A stretch of DNA of 64,000 bases, taken from assembly GCA_016342325.1 (NCBI GenBank), contig JAEINR010000010.1, positions 39,461 to 103,460 on the forward strand, given 5' to 3'. The notes beneath the pieces were generated by a model. That model was not told the DNA's origin. It searched no databases and saw only the letters and a program-made list of their open reading frames with translations. Both the position numbers and the translations under genes were made by a program. This stretch comes from Desulfobacterium sp. GTDB lineage: Bacteria > Desulfobacterota > Desulfobacteria > Desulfobacterales > Desulfobacteraceae. Positions 49,573 through 58,581 of the stretch are shown here, piece after piece; within the stretch, counting starts at the first letter, position 1, and each line of letters begins with the position of its first letter.

Positions 49573-50202
49573 TCAACCGGGTGGCAAGGACAGCTTCTTC
49601 AGCAGGGAGGCAAGGACGGCGCCGGTCATGCCAAGGCTCTCGGGATCCAGATAATACTCAGCGCTTTTCTGGAACAGCACGGTGGTGGTTGCAGGAAAGT
49701 CATCGTCCTTGTCGTTGAACAACAGCAACAGGCGGATCCTGGAAAGGGCCTTGAACTCCATGGTAAAATCATAGGGGAAACTACCCGTGGGTAAAAAGCC
49801 CCCCAGGCCCTCACAGGCCCGGGCAAGTGCGTCGAGCCGTCCCTCAAAAGTTTTGGTGATGGCCATTTCGGTTTCGCTGGCAAAGATGTTACCATTCAAG
49901 AAGTGGGAGGTACGCTTGAAATCCTTGAACGCAACCCAGTCAGCGGAATCGTGAACCCGCTCAGGACAGCGCAGCAGATACTGTGAAACGATCACGCTGG
50001 TGACATAGCCGGGGGCAACGCCCTCCCGATTTCGGATGCCGTTGCCCGACACATGGTAGATCTCGTTGAAGCAGGGCACAAGAATCCCGTCCCCGTCGGT
50101 TTCAAGTCCCAGCACCTCTGCCCTGGGCTTGAGGTCGCAGTCGCCAATTTGTTTCAGGTACGCGTCATGGTTTGTTTGAAATATTGCGGCACGCTTGTTC
50201 AT
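49573..50202 (-). CDS. DUF3786 protein
   Basis: A 209-residue protein matching the DUF3786 family of anaerobes. Hallmarks include GNGIRNREG, SQYLLRCPE, and the C-terminal ALSRIRLLLLFNDKDDDFPATTTVLF and AEYYLDPESL. The family is common in sulfate-reducers and acetogens and is often encoded near corrinoid or Wood-Ljungdahl enzymes; its function is unknown. It follows the operon terminator, so it has its own promoter. Confidence 0.85.
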   Translation of the reverse strand: MNKRAAIFQTNHDAYLKQIGDCDLKPRAEVLGLETDGDGILVPCFNEIYHVSGNGIRNREGVAPGYVTSVIVSQYLLRCPERVHDSADWVAFKDFKRTSHFLNGNIFASETEMAITKTFEGRLDALARACEGLGGFLPTGSFPYDFTMEFKALSRIRLLLLFNDKDDDFPATTTVLFQKSAEYYLDPESLGMTGAVLASLLKKLSLPPG

Positions 50203-50260
50203 GGGTCACCTCCGGGTATCGGGTTTATATGAAACATCCATTGGATGGTAGACCCGTGGG

Positions 50261-50289
50261 TAAAAAAAACCATCCCCCATCTGGGGGAT
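50261..50289 (-). terminator. Terminator of the GNAT-Rieske-rhomboid-GNAT operon
   Basis: A 7-bp perfect stem (ATCCCCC with GGGGGAT) and 4-base loop followed by eight T on the minus strand, 44 bases after the last stop. Confidence 0.88.
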
Positions 50290-50332
50290 TTTACTTATTT
50301 TTTGTCGCCAGACCCGAATCAATGCAGCCTTG

Positions 50333-50878
50333 CTACCCCTTGGAAAGGCCATTGTTGACAAAAAACAGGTGCTCCATGCCGTGGAAGTTGCCGTCATTCT
50401 CGCTCTTGCGCCGGAACCCGAGCTTGGAAAGCAGATGCTGGGAGGCGGTATTGGCCGGATGGGTGACCGAGACCAGGCGGTCGGCGTTGAGGCTGTCTGC
50501 CCCATACCCGACGCAGGCCCGGGCCGCCTCAGAGGCAATACCCATGCCCCAGTAGGGCTCGTCAATGATATACCCAAGCTCGATTTCCCCTGCCACTTCA
50601 AGCCACCGAAGACCGCAATATCCCATGGGGAGGCCGGACGCCTTCATCTCCACAACAAACATCCCGTAACCATGGGCTTTCCAGTGACGGATCAAGCCAT
50701 GGAGCCGTTTTTCGGCCTCTTGGGGCGACAAAGGCCCTTTCGTGGGCGGAATATGCTGCATCACCCGGGGATTGCCGTAGAGACGGGTAAAGAATGCATG
50801 GTCAGACAAAAGGGGCGTCCGAAGACACAGCCGATCGGTCTCCAGACAAACCAGGGAGCCGGTTGGTTTGAGAATCAA
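50333..50878 (-). CDS. GNAT family N-acetyltransferase (RimJ/RimL type)
   Basis: A 181-residue acetyltransferase from a TTG that overlaps the rhomboid stop (TTGA); an upstream frame is not conserved. Motifs are LETDRLCLR, WGMGIASEAARA (acetyl-CoA loop) and NTASQHLLSKLGFRR. It resembles the GNAT encoded at the head of the operon, suggesting duplicated genes. It is the last gene before the terminator. Confidence 0.88.
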   Translation of the reverse strand: MILKPTGSLVCLETDRLCLRTPLLSDHAFFTRLYGNPRVMQHIPPTKGPLSPQEAEKRLHGLIRHWKAHGYGMFVVEMKASGLPMGYCGLRWLEVAGEIELGYIIDEPYWGMGIASEAARACVGYGADSLNADRLVSVTHPANTASQHLLSKLGFRRKSENDGNFHGMEHLFFVNNGLSKG

Positions 50879-51414
50879 GCCCGCTCCACCCAGGCACAGA
50901 AGATACCGGCCAGGAACCCGCACAGATGCCCTTCCCAGGACACCCCATCAGAATGGGGAATCAGCCCCCACAGAATACCGCCGTAGGCTGCCACGGTCAC
51001 AAGGGAGACGGCAATGGAGACAAGACTGCGCTTCAATATCCCCCTGAACACCAGATAGCCAAAGTAGCCGAAGATCAAACCGCTCGCCCCCACATGGACC
51101 GAGGGTCTTCCCATGATCCAGACACCTGTACCGCCGAGCACCGTGATAATGAGGGTGTTTTTGACAAACACCCCCCGGCCGTGTAGAAGGACCAGGCCGC
51201 CAAGGACCAGCAAAGGAAGCGTGTTCACCATCAAATGGCGGATGCCGCCGTGGAGAAAGGGGGCAAGGACGATGCCGGGAAGACCGGAAAGGGTCCTTGG
51301 AACAATGCCAAACCTGAGGAGTGCATGGCCCAGCAACAGGTCGACACACGCCACCGCCCAGAGGAAAAGGACGAACCACAGAATTATGGGCAGGGACGCC
51401 CGTTGCTTCTTCAC
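50875..51414 (-). CDS. Rhomboid family intramembrane serine protease
   Basis: A 179-residue protein with about six membrane helices. The catalytic dyad is S111 in GASGLIFG and H163 in WEGHLCGFLAG; the structural HxxxN motif is H60/N64. It cleaves transmembrane substrates within the bilayer. It overlaps both neighbours by four bases. Rhomboid partnered with a Rieske-like protein is unusual. Typical rhombosortase pairing is with GlyGly-CTERM, which was not seen. Confidence 0.9.
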   Translation of the reverse strand: MKKQRASLPIILWFVLFLWAVACVDLLLGHALLRFGIVPRTLSGLPGIVLAPFLHGGIRHLMVNTLPLLVLGGLVLLHGRGVFVKNTLIITVLGGTGVWIMGRPSVHVGASGLIFGYFGYLVFRGILKRSLVSIAVSLVTVAAYGGILWGLIPHSDGVSWEGHLCGFLAGIFCAWVERA

Positions 51415-51827
51415 AATTGAATGATCACCTTTTCCCGGTTCCGGGTGGTCTCAAAGGTTGCGATGTTCTTTTTTGCGGAACCGGACATCACCTGGCCCGT
51501 GAAATCATAGGTGGATTTTCCAATACTGCAACACTGGACGGTCCGGGTGCCGGGAACCGGATCGAGCCTGCGGCCCATGTGTCGGCACTGGTTTTGAAAG
51601 GTGTGAAAACTGTCCCCGTCCCCCCGGACCACCAAAAGCCGAACCGGAAGTTTTTTACCCTCCAGACGGATCGCACCAAAAGGGGTTGACAGCTCCTGGG
51701 CCCGTGCAAGGTCCACCTCCACCCGTTTACCCGAAACGGTCCAGCATCCCTCGTCCTTTGGCTGGGGTGTGGCACAGATACCAAAAATCCGCTGAATAAT
51801 CGTACGATTGAGAATCACAGGTCCCAT
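51411..51827 (-). CDS. Rieske-like protein with incomplete [2Fe-2S] motif
   Basis: A 138-residue protein. The first cluster pair C81-x-H83 (CRHMG) is present, but the second box reads QCCSIGKSTYD, where the C-x-x-H should be: position 102 is Ile, so one histidine ligand is lost. It may bind a different cluster or none. The N-terminus has additional cysteines (ICATPQPKDEGCW). The family fold is suggested by the box positions and the surrounding strands. The gene overlaps the rhomboid start by four bases and follows a GNAT gene. Confidence 0.65.
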   Translation of the reverse strand: MGPVILNRTIIQRIFGICATPQPKDEGCWTVSGKRVEVDLARAQELSTPFGAIRLEGKKLPVRLLVVRGDGDSFHTFQNQCRHMGRRLDPVPGTRTVQCCSIGKSTYDFTGQVMSGSAKKNIATFETTRNREKVIIQL

Positions 51828-51831
51828 GTCG

Positions 51832-52365
51832 TCAGGCTCCTTTTATGTGAAGTAACGGTTTGTCTCTGAATTGATCCAGGGTGATACTGAAGGGGGTAAC
51901 CACGTCCCCGTAACAATCAAATGCCGGGTCGGGTGCCATACCGATCTGTCTTAAAACAGCAAGGGAGGCGCGGTTTTCCGGAACTGCCGCCCCATAAAGG
52001 GTGGTCAAGCCCAGGACGGTGAAGCCATAGTCGGCAACGGCCTCGGCAGCCTCCAGGGCAAACCCCTTCCCCCAATACGTTCTCGCAATTCCGTACCGGA
52101 GATCCACAAAGGCCGTGCCCCCGGCATGTTCCAGGCCGGCATAACCGACCATTCCCCCCGAGGACCGGGTCCTGAGCATAAAGTTTCCAAACCCGTGGGT
52201 TTCCCAATGATCGAGCCTTGCCGCCACATACGCCTCGATCTCCGGCCCTGTGTAGGGGGCGGCCTTGGGAAGATAACGGGTGAGCGTCGGATCTGAGAGA
52301 AAGTCGGCCATGAAATCAAAGTCATCGGCACGGATCGGTGCAAGAATAAGGCGATCTGTTTCCAT
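51832..52365 (-). CDS. GNAT family N-acetyltransferase (RimJ/RimL type)
   Basis: About 177 residues from the ATG of METDRLILAPI; an upstream TTG would add 11 residues. The acetyl-CoA loop YWGKGFALEAAEA and the PENRASLAVLRQIGM segment are clear. It is a paralog of the GNAT at the end of the operon; both share ETDRL and a W-x-x-HG-x-G pattern. It is followed four bases later by the Rieske-like gene. Confidence 0.87.
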   Translation of the reverse strand: METDRLILAPIRADDFDFMADFLSDPTLTRYLPKAAPYTGPEIEAYVAARLDHWETHGFGNFMLRTRSSGGMVGYAGLEHAGGTAFVDLRYGIARTYWGKGFALEAAEAVADYGFTVLGLTTLYGAAVPENRASLAVLRQIGMAPDPAFDCYGDVVTPFSITLDQFRDKPLLHIKGA

Positions 52366-52647
52366 TGTTACTGTTCGTGTACCCACTTCTTTTTCCAATA
52401 ATAAAAATTCCAGTCAAACACCCTCTCTTCTCAAGGAAGGAAAGAGATGTCAAGTCAAATCGTGGTCCACGAAATACCGGGGATAGAAACCATTGCTATT
52501 GGGAAGGGATCGGGGCATTGAAAATCCTGATAGCAAAACCGAAACCCATTCAAAAAAACGATTGGAAAAACATGTTCTTCTGTGGTTACTTCCTGGCATC
52601 GTCAAAAACCATTCCAATTAAATAAGAATTACCAGAGGAGAAAAATA

Positions 52648-53478
52648 ATGATAAAACGCGCCATGGTTGCCACGGTGACACTTTGTACGGCACTCCTAGT
52701 TGCCCTGCCGATCCATGCCAACAGCCTTGACCGGTTTGCCGGCCTTTCCGGGGACCTCAAGATCGCCGGTGGAACGGCCCACATTCCCGTGGTTAAGGAG
52801 GCGGCAAAACAGATCATGACCCTCAACCCCAATATCCGGATCACCATTGCCGGCGGCGGTTCAGGGGCCGGTATCAAGCAGGTGGGAGAGGGACTCATCG
52901 ACATCGGCAACTCCGGCAGGCGGCCCAGCGACAAGGAGATCACCTCCTACGGTCTTTCACTCCACAAATGGGCCATCGATGGGGTGGCCGTGGTGGTCAA
53001 CCCTTCTAACACGGTGACCGCGCTGACCCAAGGGCAGCTGGCTCAGATTTTTTCAGGCAAGATCACCAACTGGAAGGCGTTGGGCGGCAAGGATCGGGGA
53101 ATCAACATTTACACCCGGGACGCGTCCAGCGGCACCCGGTCCGTGTTCTGGAAAAAAGCCCTTAAAAAAGGAGAGATTGCCCCGTCCGCCAACTTTGTTG
53201 TTTCAAACGGCGCCATGAAAACTGCGGTAGCCAACGATCCCGGCGCCATCGGCTACATGTCCGCAGGCTTTGTGGACCAGCGCCTCACACCCGTGGCACT
53301 GGACGGTGTCACACCCGATGCTGCGTCCATCCGGAACGGAACCTATAAAGTGGCAAGGGGTCTTTTCAGCAACACCCGGGGTGAGGCCCAGGGCCTTTCC
53401 AAGCAGTTTATCGACTTTCTTCTCTCAGACCAGGGCCAGGCCATTGTAAAAGAGAAAGGGTTTATCCCGGTGAATTAG
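52648..53478 (+). CDS. pstS: Phosphate ABC transporter periplasmic binding protein PstS
   Basis: A 276-residue binding protein from the ATG after AGAGGAG. The signal peptide ends with HANS around residue 25. The phosphate-binding loops are visible: GGGSGAGIKQ and DASSGTRSVFWK, with IGNSGRRPSD. It is short relative to E. coli PstS but normal for the smaller family branch. It leads pstC, pstA and pstB. A recognisable Pho box was not seen upstream. Confidence 0.93.
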   Translation: MIKRAMVATVTLCTALLVALPIHANSLDRFAGLSGDLKIAGGTAHIPVVKEAAKQIMTLNPNIRITIAGGGSGAGIKQVGEGLIDIGNSGRRPSDKEITSYGLSLHKWAIDGVAVVVNPSNTVTALTQGQLAQIFSGKITNWKALGGKDRGINIYTRDASSGTRSVFWKKALKKGEIAPSANFVVSNGAMKTAVANDPGAIGYMSAGFVDQRLTPVALDGVTPDAASIRNGTYKVARGLFSNTRGEAQGLSKQFIDFLLSDQGQAIVKEKGFIPVN

Positions 53479-53510
53479 AGTCTTATCTCTGATTCTTGTC
53501 AAGGTTAAGT

Positions 53511-54392
53511 ATGAACCGATCATTTTTTCAACAAAAGAGAGACCGGAACGAAACAGCAGCCAGGGCCCTTCTATTTATGTCGGCCCTGGTTTGCTGTCTT
53601 CTGGTGGTGCTCATCCTCGGCTTCATGGTCGTCACCGGCCTTCCCCTGTTCGGCCAGAACCAGGCCATGGACCTGTTGACAGGCGCCTGGTCTCCCCACA
53701 ACGGCGGTTACGGCATCGCGCCCATGATATTCGGGACCCTCTGGATATCATTTTTGAGCGTGGTCATCTCCTTTCCCATGAGCCTGGGCTGTGCCGCCTA
53801 TATCTGTGTCCTCGGCCCCCATGGAAAGGCAACGGTCATGAAACGGTGCGTCCAGATGATGACCGGCATCCCCACCATCATCTACGGGTTTGTGGGCGTC
53901 TTTCTCCTGGTGCCCCTGATCCGGAACACCGCCGGCACCGGCAGCGGCATGTGCATCCTGTCGGCAAGCCTTGTGCTCGCCGTACTCATCGCCCCCACCA
54001 TGATCCTGTTCTTCATCCAGAGCTTTGACAGGGTACCCCGGTCCTGGCTCGATGCCGTGGACGCCCTGGGGGGTTCCAGGGTGCAGAAGCTCGTGTACGT
54101 GGTTCTGCCGGCCTGTGTAAAGGGCATCGTCACCGGCACGGTGCTCTCCTTTGGAAGAGCCCTGGGCGATACCCTGGTGGCCCTGATGATCGCCGGGAAT
54201 GCGATCCAGAAACCCGATTCATTGCTCGACTCCGCACGGACTCTCACCGCCCACATTGCCCTGGTGAGTGCGGCGGATTTCGAGAGCATGGAGTTCAAGT
54301 CCATCTTCCTGTGCGGGGCGGTTCTCTACCTCATCACCGCCCTGGTCATCCTTGGGGCAAGGCTCATCGAAAGGAGAGGCACCCATGAATAG
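53511..54392 (+). CDS. pstC: Phosphate ABC transporter permease PstC
   Basis: A 293-residue inner-membrane protein of six helices. I start at ATG 53511 (MNRSFF), with AAGG six bases upstream. The permease EAA-type loop includes SWLDAVDALGGSRVQKLVYVVLP. It forms the phosphate channel with PstA. It overlaps pstA by eight bases. Confidence 0.93.
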   Translation: MNRSFFQQKRDRNETAARALLFMSALVCCLLVVLILGFMVVTGLPLFGQNQAMDLLTGAWSPHNGGYGIAPMIFGTLWISFLSVVISFPMSLGCAAYICVLGPHGKATVMKRCVQMMTGIPTIIYGFVGVFLLVPLIRNTAGTGSGMCILSASLVLAVLIAPTMILFFIQSFDRVPRSWLDAVDALGGSRVQKLVYVVLPACVKGIVTGTVLSFGRALGDTLVALMIAGNAIQKPDSLLDSARTLTAHIALVSAADFESMEFKSIFLCGAVLYLITALVILGARLIERRGTHE

Positions 54393-55266
54393 ATGGGGTG
54401 AAAAAGCCATATATTCCCTCTCGGTCCTGAGCTGTGTGCTGCTCTTCGGAAGCGTGGCCATCCTGCTCGGCTACCTCCTGGTCAAGGGACTTCCGGCACT
54501 CAATCCCGGGCTGATCTTCGGCTCCACCCCAATGGTTGACGCCCTATTCCTGAAAAGGCAGGTGTTTGACGGCATCTTTCCGGCCATGGCAGGCACCCTT
54601 GCGCTCATCGCCCTTGCCATCACCATTGCCGTTCCCCTGGGGCTTCTGGCCGGCATTTACATGGCCGAATACAGCGGCAGGTTCACCCGGAGCGTATTTG
54701 GATTTTTCTTTGACCTGCTGTCGGGAATTCCCTCCATTGTGGTGGGGCTGTTCGGTTTTTCAGCCATCCTGTTTTTCCACCACCACATCAGTGAATCCCT
54801 GGCTCCCTGCCTTCTGGTCTCAGCCCTGTCCCTTGCCTTTCTTGTTCTGCCCTACATCGTGAAAACCACCCAGATTGCCCTGGAGACCGTTCCCCAACAA
54901 ACCCGGATCACGGGACTGGCCCTTGGGGCGACCAGACTCCAGAACATCGTCTTCTGCCTGATTCCGGAATCCCTTTCAACCATCCTCGGGGGCATCATCC
55001 TTGCCGTGGGCCGGTGCGCCGAGGACACAGCCGTTATCATGCTCACGGGAGCCGTGGTATCGGCCGGGCTTCCCGACTCGCTGTTCAAGGGATATGAGGC
55101 CCTGCCCTTTTACATCTACTACATCTCCTCCCAGTATGCCGACCAAACCGAACTCACCCAGGGATTTGGCGCCTGCATCGTGCTGTTGCTGATATGCGCA
55201 ACGCTTTTCACCCTTGCCGCCATCATCCAGAAGAAGGTAAGACACACCCTCTTGTACCGACACTAA
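54385..55266 (+). CDS. pstA: Phosphate ABC transporter permease PstA
   Basis: A 293-residue permease with six helices, beginning MNRWGEK after AGGAGAGG. The coupling loop contains QQTRITGLALGATRLQNIVFCLIPES, and GGIILAVGRCAEDTA is the conserved family region. It pairs with PstC. A longer frame starts within pstC but is an artefact. Confidence 0.93.
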   Translation: MNRWGEKAIYSLSVLSCVLLFGSVAILLGYLLVKGLPALNPGLIFGSTPMVDALFLKRQVFDGIFPAMAGTLALIALAITIAVPLGLLAGIYMAEYSGRFTRSVFGFFFDLLSGIPSIVVGLFGFSAILFFHHHISESLAPCLLVSALSLAFLVLPYIVKTTQIALETVPQQTRITGLALGATRLQNIVFCLIPESLSTILGGIILAVGRCAEDTAVIMLTGAVVSAGLPDSLFKGYEALPFYIYYISSQYADQTELTQGFGACIVLLLICATLFTLAAIIQKKVRHTLLYRH

Positions 55267-55279
55267 AGGAAACCATCGC

Positions 55280-55978
55280 TTGACACCCCCAAAGATCAAA
55301 ATAGAATCCCTGGATTTTTACTACAACACCCATCAGATCCTGTCCAACATCAACGAAACCATTCCGGAGAACGCCATCACCTCCATCATCGGGCCGTCCG
55401 GGGCCGGGAAATCCACCTTTCTCTCCCTTTTCAACCGGTTGTGGGAAACCACCCCCGGGGCCAGGGTCGAAGGCCGTATCCAGGCCCGGTTTTCCGATTC
55501 TTTCATGGACATCAACGATCCCAAGTTATCGGTGATCCAACTCAGGAGAGCCGTGGGCATGGTGTTTCAGATGCCCAACCCCCTCCCCATGAGCATTTTC
55601 AACAACGTGGCCTTTCCATTGAAACTTGCCGGCATCACGGAAAAAGAGACGGTGCAAAACCGGGTAACAACCGCCATCAAGGCCTGCGGCCTCTGGCCCG
55701 AGGTGAAGGACCGACTGGATAAAAAAGCAACCACCCTGTCCGGGGGACAGCAGCAGCGCCTCTGCATGGCAAGGGCCCTGGTCATGGAGCCTGAGATTCT
55801 CCTCCTGGACGAACCCACCTCATCCCTGGACCCAAGATCCGGGGCAATGATCGAGGAGCTCATGGTTCAACTCAAACCCAGGTGCACCCTGATCATGGTC
55901 TCCCACCAGCCGGACCAGGTGGAACGAATTGCAGACCAGGTGATCGATTTTACTCCCGGTTCCGAAAGTTGCCGTTAA
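55280..55978 (+). CDS. pstB: Phosphate ABC transporter ATPase PstB
   Basis: A 232-residue ABC ATPase from a TTG start. Walker A is GPSGAGKST near residue 38, the Q-loop VFQMPNPLP, the signature LSGGQQQRL, and Walker B ILLLDEP. The VFQMPNP motif is the PstB hallmark. It is somewhat shorter than E. coli PstB (257). No phoU follows, which is unusual, and the next gene is a LuxR-type regulator instead. Confidence 0.93.
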   Translation: MTPPKIKIESLDFYYNTHQILSNINETIPENAITSIIGPSGAGKSTFLSLFNRLWETTPGARVEGRIQARFSDSFMDINDPKLSVIQLRRAVGMVFQMPNPLPMSIFNNVAFPLKLAGITEKETVQNRVTTAIKACGLWPEVKDRLDKKATTLSGGQQQRLCMARALVMEPEILLLDEPTSSLDPRSGAMIEELMVQLKPRCTLIMVSHQPDQVERIADQVIDFTPGSESCR

Positions 55979-56067
55979 AATTAAGATAAGCGTTGACTTT
56001 CATTCTGCCGATTCCTATGATCCCTGGAACGAAAAACTGAATTAAGAAACCGGATGGCTTGATTTTC

Positions 56068-56841
56068 ATGTTTATCAACGGATACACTGATTTTTCAATA
56101 ACAAAAAGCGGGATCCTGTCCATTGCCTATATCGGCATCACCTTTCGCCTTGACAGGGACGTAAGCGAGCTCTTTCCTTACATCAACAAGGAAATTTCAT
56201 CATCACGATTCCATGACAACCCCGAGTTTATCCAGTTTTTACTCCATGAAAAAATGTGCTCCATCTACCCCACGGAAATCCTTGCAGCACCCTTCATGGA
56301 CCCAGACCAGGCCCGGGAATTCCCCACCCGGATCATCGATTCCCTCAACGACCTCCATGAAAGGAAAGAGACCCTTGGGACCGACCACCGTAAATACAAG
56401 CCCCTCTCGGTCATCGATATTTTCAAGCTGCTGCCCGGCACCAACTGCAAAAAGTGCGGATTTAAAACCTGCATGGCCTTTGCCGCCACCCTGAGCCGGA
56501 ACATGACCACCCCCTCGAAATGCCCCTATTTTTCAACGCCCATCAGCAACAACGCCGTGTATCCCATCTATGACAGGGAGGGCAATCTCACGTCCACGGT
56601 CACCATAGAAGCGGAGAGCCCGGACGCCCCCCAAAGGGACACCGTGGAAACAGACCTGACCCCAAGGGAGGTGGAGGTGCTCGAGCTCGTTGCAACCGGG
56701 GACACCAACACGGAAATTTCAAAAAAACTCTTCATCAGCCCCCACACCGTCAAGAGTCACATTATCCACATTTTCAACAAACTCGGGGTCAACGACCGCA
56801 CCCAGGCAGCGGTGACGGCCATCAGAAAAAAGATCATTTAA
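56068..56841 (+). CDS. LuxR-type regulator with N-terminal Fe-S (Fes, CO dehydrogenase-type) domain
   Basis: A 257-residue predicted transcription factor. The middle has C127, C130, C135 and C152 in the NCKKCGFKTC...KC pattern of the 4Fe-4S domain seen in the corrinoid/iron-sulfur protein and related proteins, followed at about 193-250 by a LuxR helix-turn-helix (LTPREVEVLELVATG, ISPHTVKSHIIHIF). The first 110 residues are unlike any sensor I know. A cluster in such a regulator suggests redox, oxygen, CO or NO sensing. It lies 90 bases after pstB, on the same strand, and may or may not be part of the operon. Confidence 0.75.
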   Translation: MFINGYTDFSITKSGILSIAYIGITFRLDRDVSELFPYINKEISSSRFHDNPEFIQFLLHEKMCSIYPTEILAAPFMDPDQAREFPTRIIDSLNDLHERKETLGTDHRKYKPLSVIDIFKLLPGTNCKKCGFKTCMAFAATLSRNMTTPSKCPYFSTPISNNAVYPIYDREGNLTSTVTIEAESPDAPQRDTVETDLTPREVEVLELVATGDTNTEISKKLFISPHTVKSHIIHIFNKLGVNDRTQAAVTAIRKKII

Positions 56842-57303
56842 GCAATTAATTTTATCAGGAAAACTCAAGCGGCGGCGACGGCGATTAGTAAAAATACCCC
56901 TTTTGCAGGTTTTTCCATACAGTGCTCCCGTGTACCAAACAGCTTTCCCTGAAAAACGATGACCAACGCTCACCAGCCCCCCTGCGACAGTGGGTTCCAG
57001 ACCTGCTGAACCCCGGAAAAGACCAGGTGTCTGAAAAACCCTTCACACCCTTCAACACCCCACGCTTATCGGCGAATCAACAAGTAAATCCTGGGGATAA
57101 ACAACAGGACGGATGAAGGGTTTTGCCTTCACCCATGGGGGCGAATAATTTCAAAACCACCGGGTTCAAGGACCTGATGCGTCATTTATGGTTGTAAATC
57201 ATCCCTTTTTGTCTAATTTGGATTGGCACAAGTATTGCTACATTGTCGCTATAGACAATTTTCGCTTTGACGATTCGGATCTGAAGAACAGGGAGATAAG
57301 AAC
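56842..57303. other. Intergenic control region of the GGDEF gene
   Basis: 462 bases between the Fe-S LuxR gene and the GGDEF gene. A sigma-54 promoter occupies its distal end; the rest has a short palindromic GAAGGGTTTTGCCTTC element near 57114 and no coding evidence, despite an open frame of 64 codons. Enhancer sites for an NtrC-type activator would be expected upstream of the promoter. Confidence 0.5.
57224..57239 (+). promoter_or_regulatory. Sigma-54 promoter of the diguanylate cyclase gene
   Basis: TGGCAC-N5-TTGCT, a perfect match to the -24/-12 consensus with correct GG to GC spacing, 64 bases ahead of the ATG. Confidence 0.88.
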
Positions 57304-58389
57304 ATGACTGCGATGAACAGACTTTCCGAAAAACTTTCCACTGCCGTTTGCCTCTTTACCCGTGTTGACAAAAAAAACGCCGACCACGAAAAACTGACCC
57401 GTTACATTGTTGCGTTGAACCGGGAAACCCTACCCGATAAAATCATCAAGCACGGCGCAGCATGCCTCAAAGAGATCCTCAACCACAGGCTATTCGCCTT
57501 TGCCATGAGAAACGGCAACCGCATTGATGTATGGGGGGATCCCAAGATATCGGAAAAATCGTTTAAAAATATGATCCTGAAGGATTTCAACAAATCAGAG
57601 ACCCCGTCTCTTAACTTGCAGTGTCACAGTTTTCACCCGGACCAACCGGGATGCCGTTTCAACCTAAATAATCTTGTGTCCCATGAAACAGGCAAAAAAG
57701 AAAGTCTCTCAAAGCTCTACATGGTTCCGGACCGTCGGCGTTACGGATACCATGACAACATTGCCGACATTGTCCTTCAAAGCTGCTCTTTGGCGGTTTC
57801 ACGGCAGATGACCATCAAGCACCTGTCCAAAACGGCAAGAATCGACCCCTTGACCGGCTGCTACAACCGACGGGAATTTGCAAACCAGTTGGAAAGCCAG
57901 ATTGCAGGCGCCGTCCGCCACCACAGCAAACTGGCCGTATTCATGTTTGACCTGGACCATTTTAAGAAGGTAAACGACAGGTACGGGCACCTGGCCGGCG
58001 ACCAGGTGCTGAGGGAAATTTCCCTGCTGGTCCGTCAGAATATGAGACAAGGGGATGTTTTTGCCCGGTACGGCGGGGAAGAGTTTATTGCCATACTGCC
58101 TGACACCGATAAAAGGAAAGCCATTGAGCTTGCCGATCGCCTGAGAAGAAAAATTCAAGCAATGTCCATTTCCCATGAAAACCGCGCCATTAAAGTGACC
58201 GCCAGTTTCGGCGTGGCGTCACTGGATCCCAGGAACAGCCATGGAAACAAAATCATCCAGGATGCGGATAAAATGCTCTACAAAGCCAAGCTCAAAGGCC
58301 GCAACATGGTGATGCCCGGCTTGATGAAACTGGTCCGTCCGGGCCGGGGAGCAACATGGGATCAGGAATTGGCAATGGGGGTCATGTAA
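57304..58389 (+). CDS. Diguanylate cyclase (GGDEF)
   Basis: A 361-residue cytosolic c-di-GMP synthase. Residues 1-170 form an unclassified sensor region, possibly GAF-like. The GGDEF domain starts RIDPLTGCYNRREF, has FMFDLDHFKKVNDRYGH, and the active site RYGGEEF near residue 255; no RxxD inhibition site was noted immediately upstream. A GGGAG ribosome site lies before the ATG. Transcription from a sigma-54 promoter implies dependence on an NtrC-like activator. Confidence 0.92.
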   Translation: MTAMNRLSEKLSTAVCLFTRVDKKNADHEKLTRYIVALNRETLPDKIIKHGAACLKEILNHRLFAFAMRNGNRIDVWGDPKISEKSFKNMILKDFNKSETPSLNLQCHSFHPDQPGCRFNLNNLVSHETGKKESLSKLYMVPDRRRYGYHDNIADIVLQSCSLAVSRQMTIKHLSKTARIDPLTGCYNRREFANQLESQIAGAVRHHSKLAVFMFDLDHFKKVNDRYGHLAGDQVLREISLLVRQNMRQGDVFARYGGEEFIAILPDTDKRKAIELADRLRRKIQAMSISHENRAIKVTASFGVASLDPRNSHGNKIIQDADKMLYKAKLKGRNMVMPGLMKLVRPGRGATWDQELAMGVM

Positions 58390-58581
58390 CGGCCGGATCA
58401 ACCGCCCAGGTAGAGCCGCCGCCCCCCATCACTTTGAAGGAGTTCTTCTCCTGTGCCATACTGGGGCCAAAATCCGTCTTGTTGATACTATTTTTCGAAC
58501 CGTACCAACAACTCCTTTCCTTGTTTCTTCAAACCGAACAAGGTGTGTTCTTTTTAATTATGCATACCGGAACCGTGGCTT

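Noticed and set aside
56922..57116. Open frame of 64 codons between the LuxR and GGDEF genes.
   Set aside because: No ribosome site, proline-rich composition and no similarity that I recognise.
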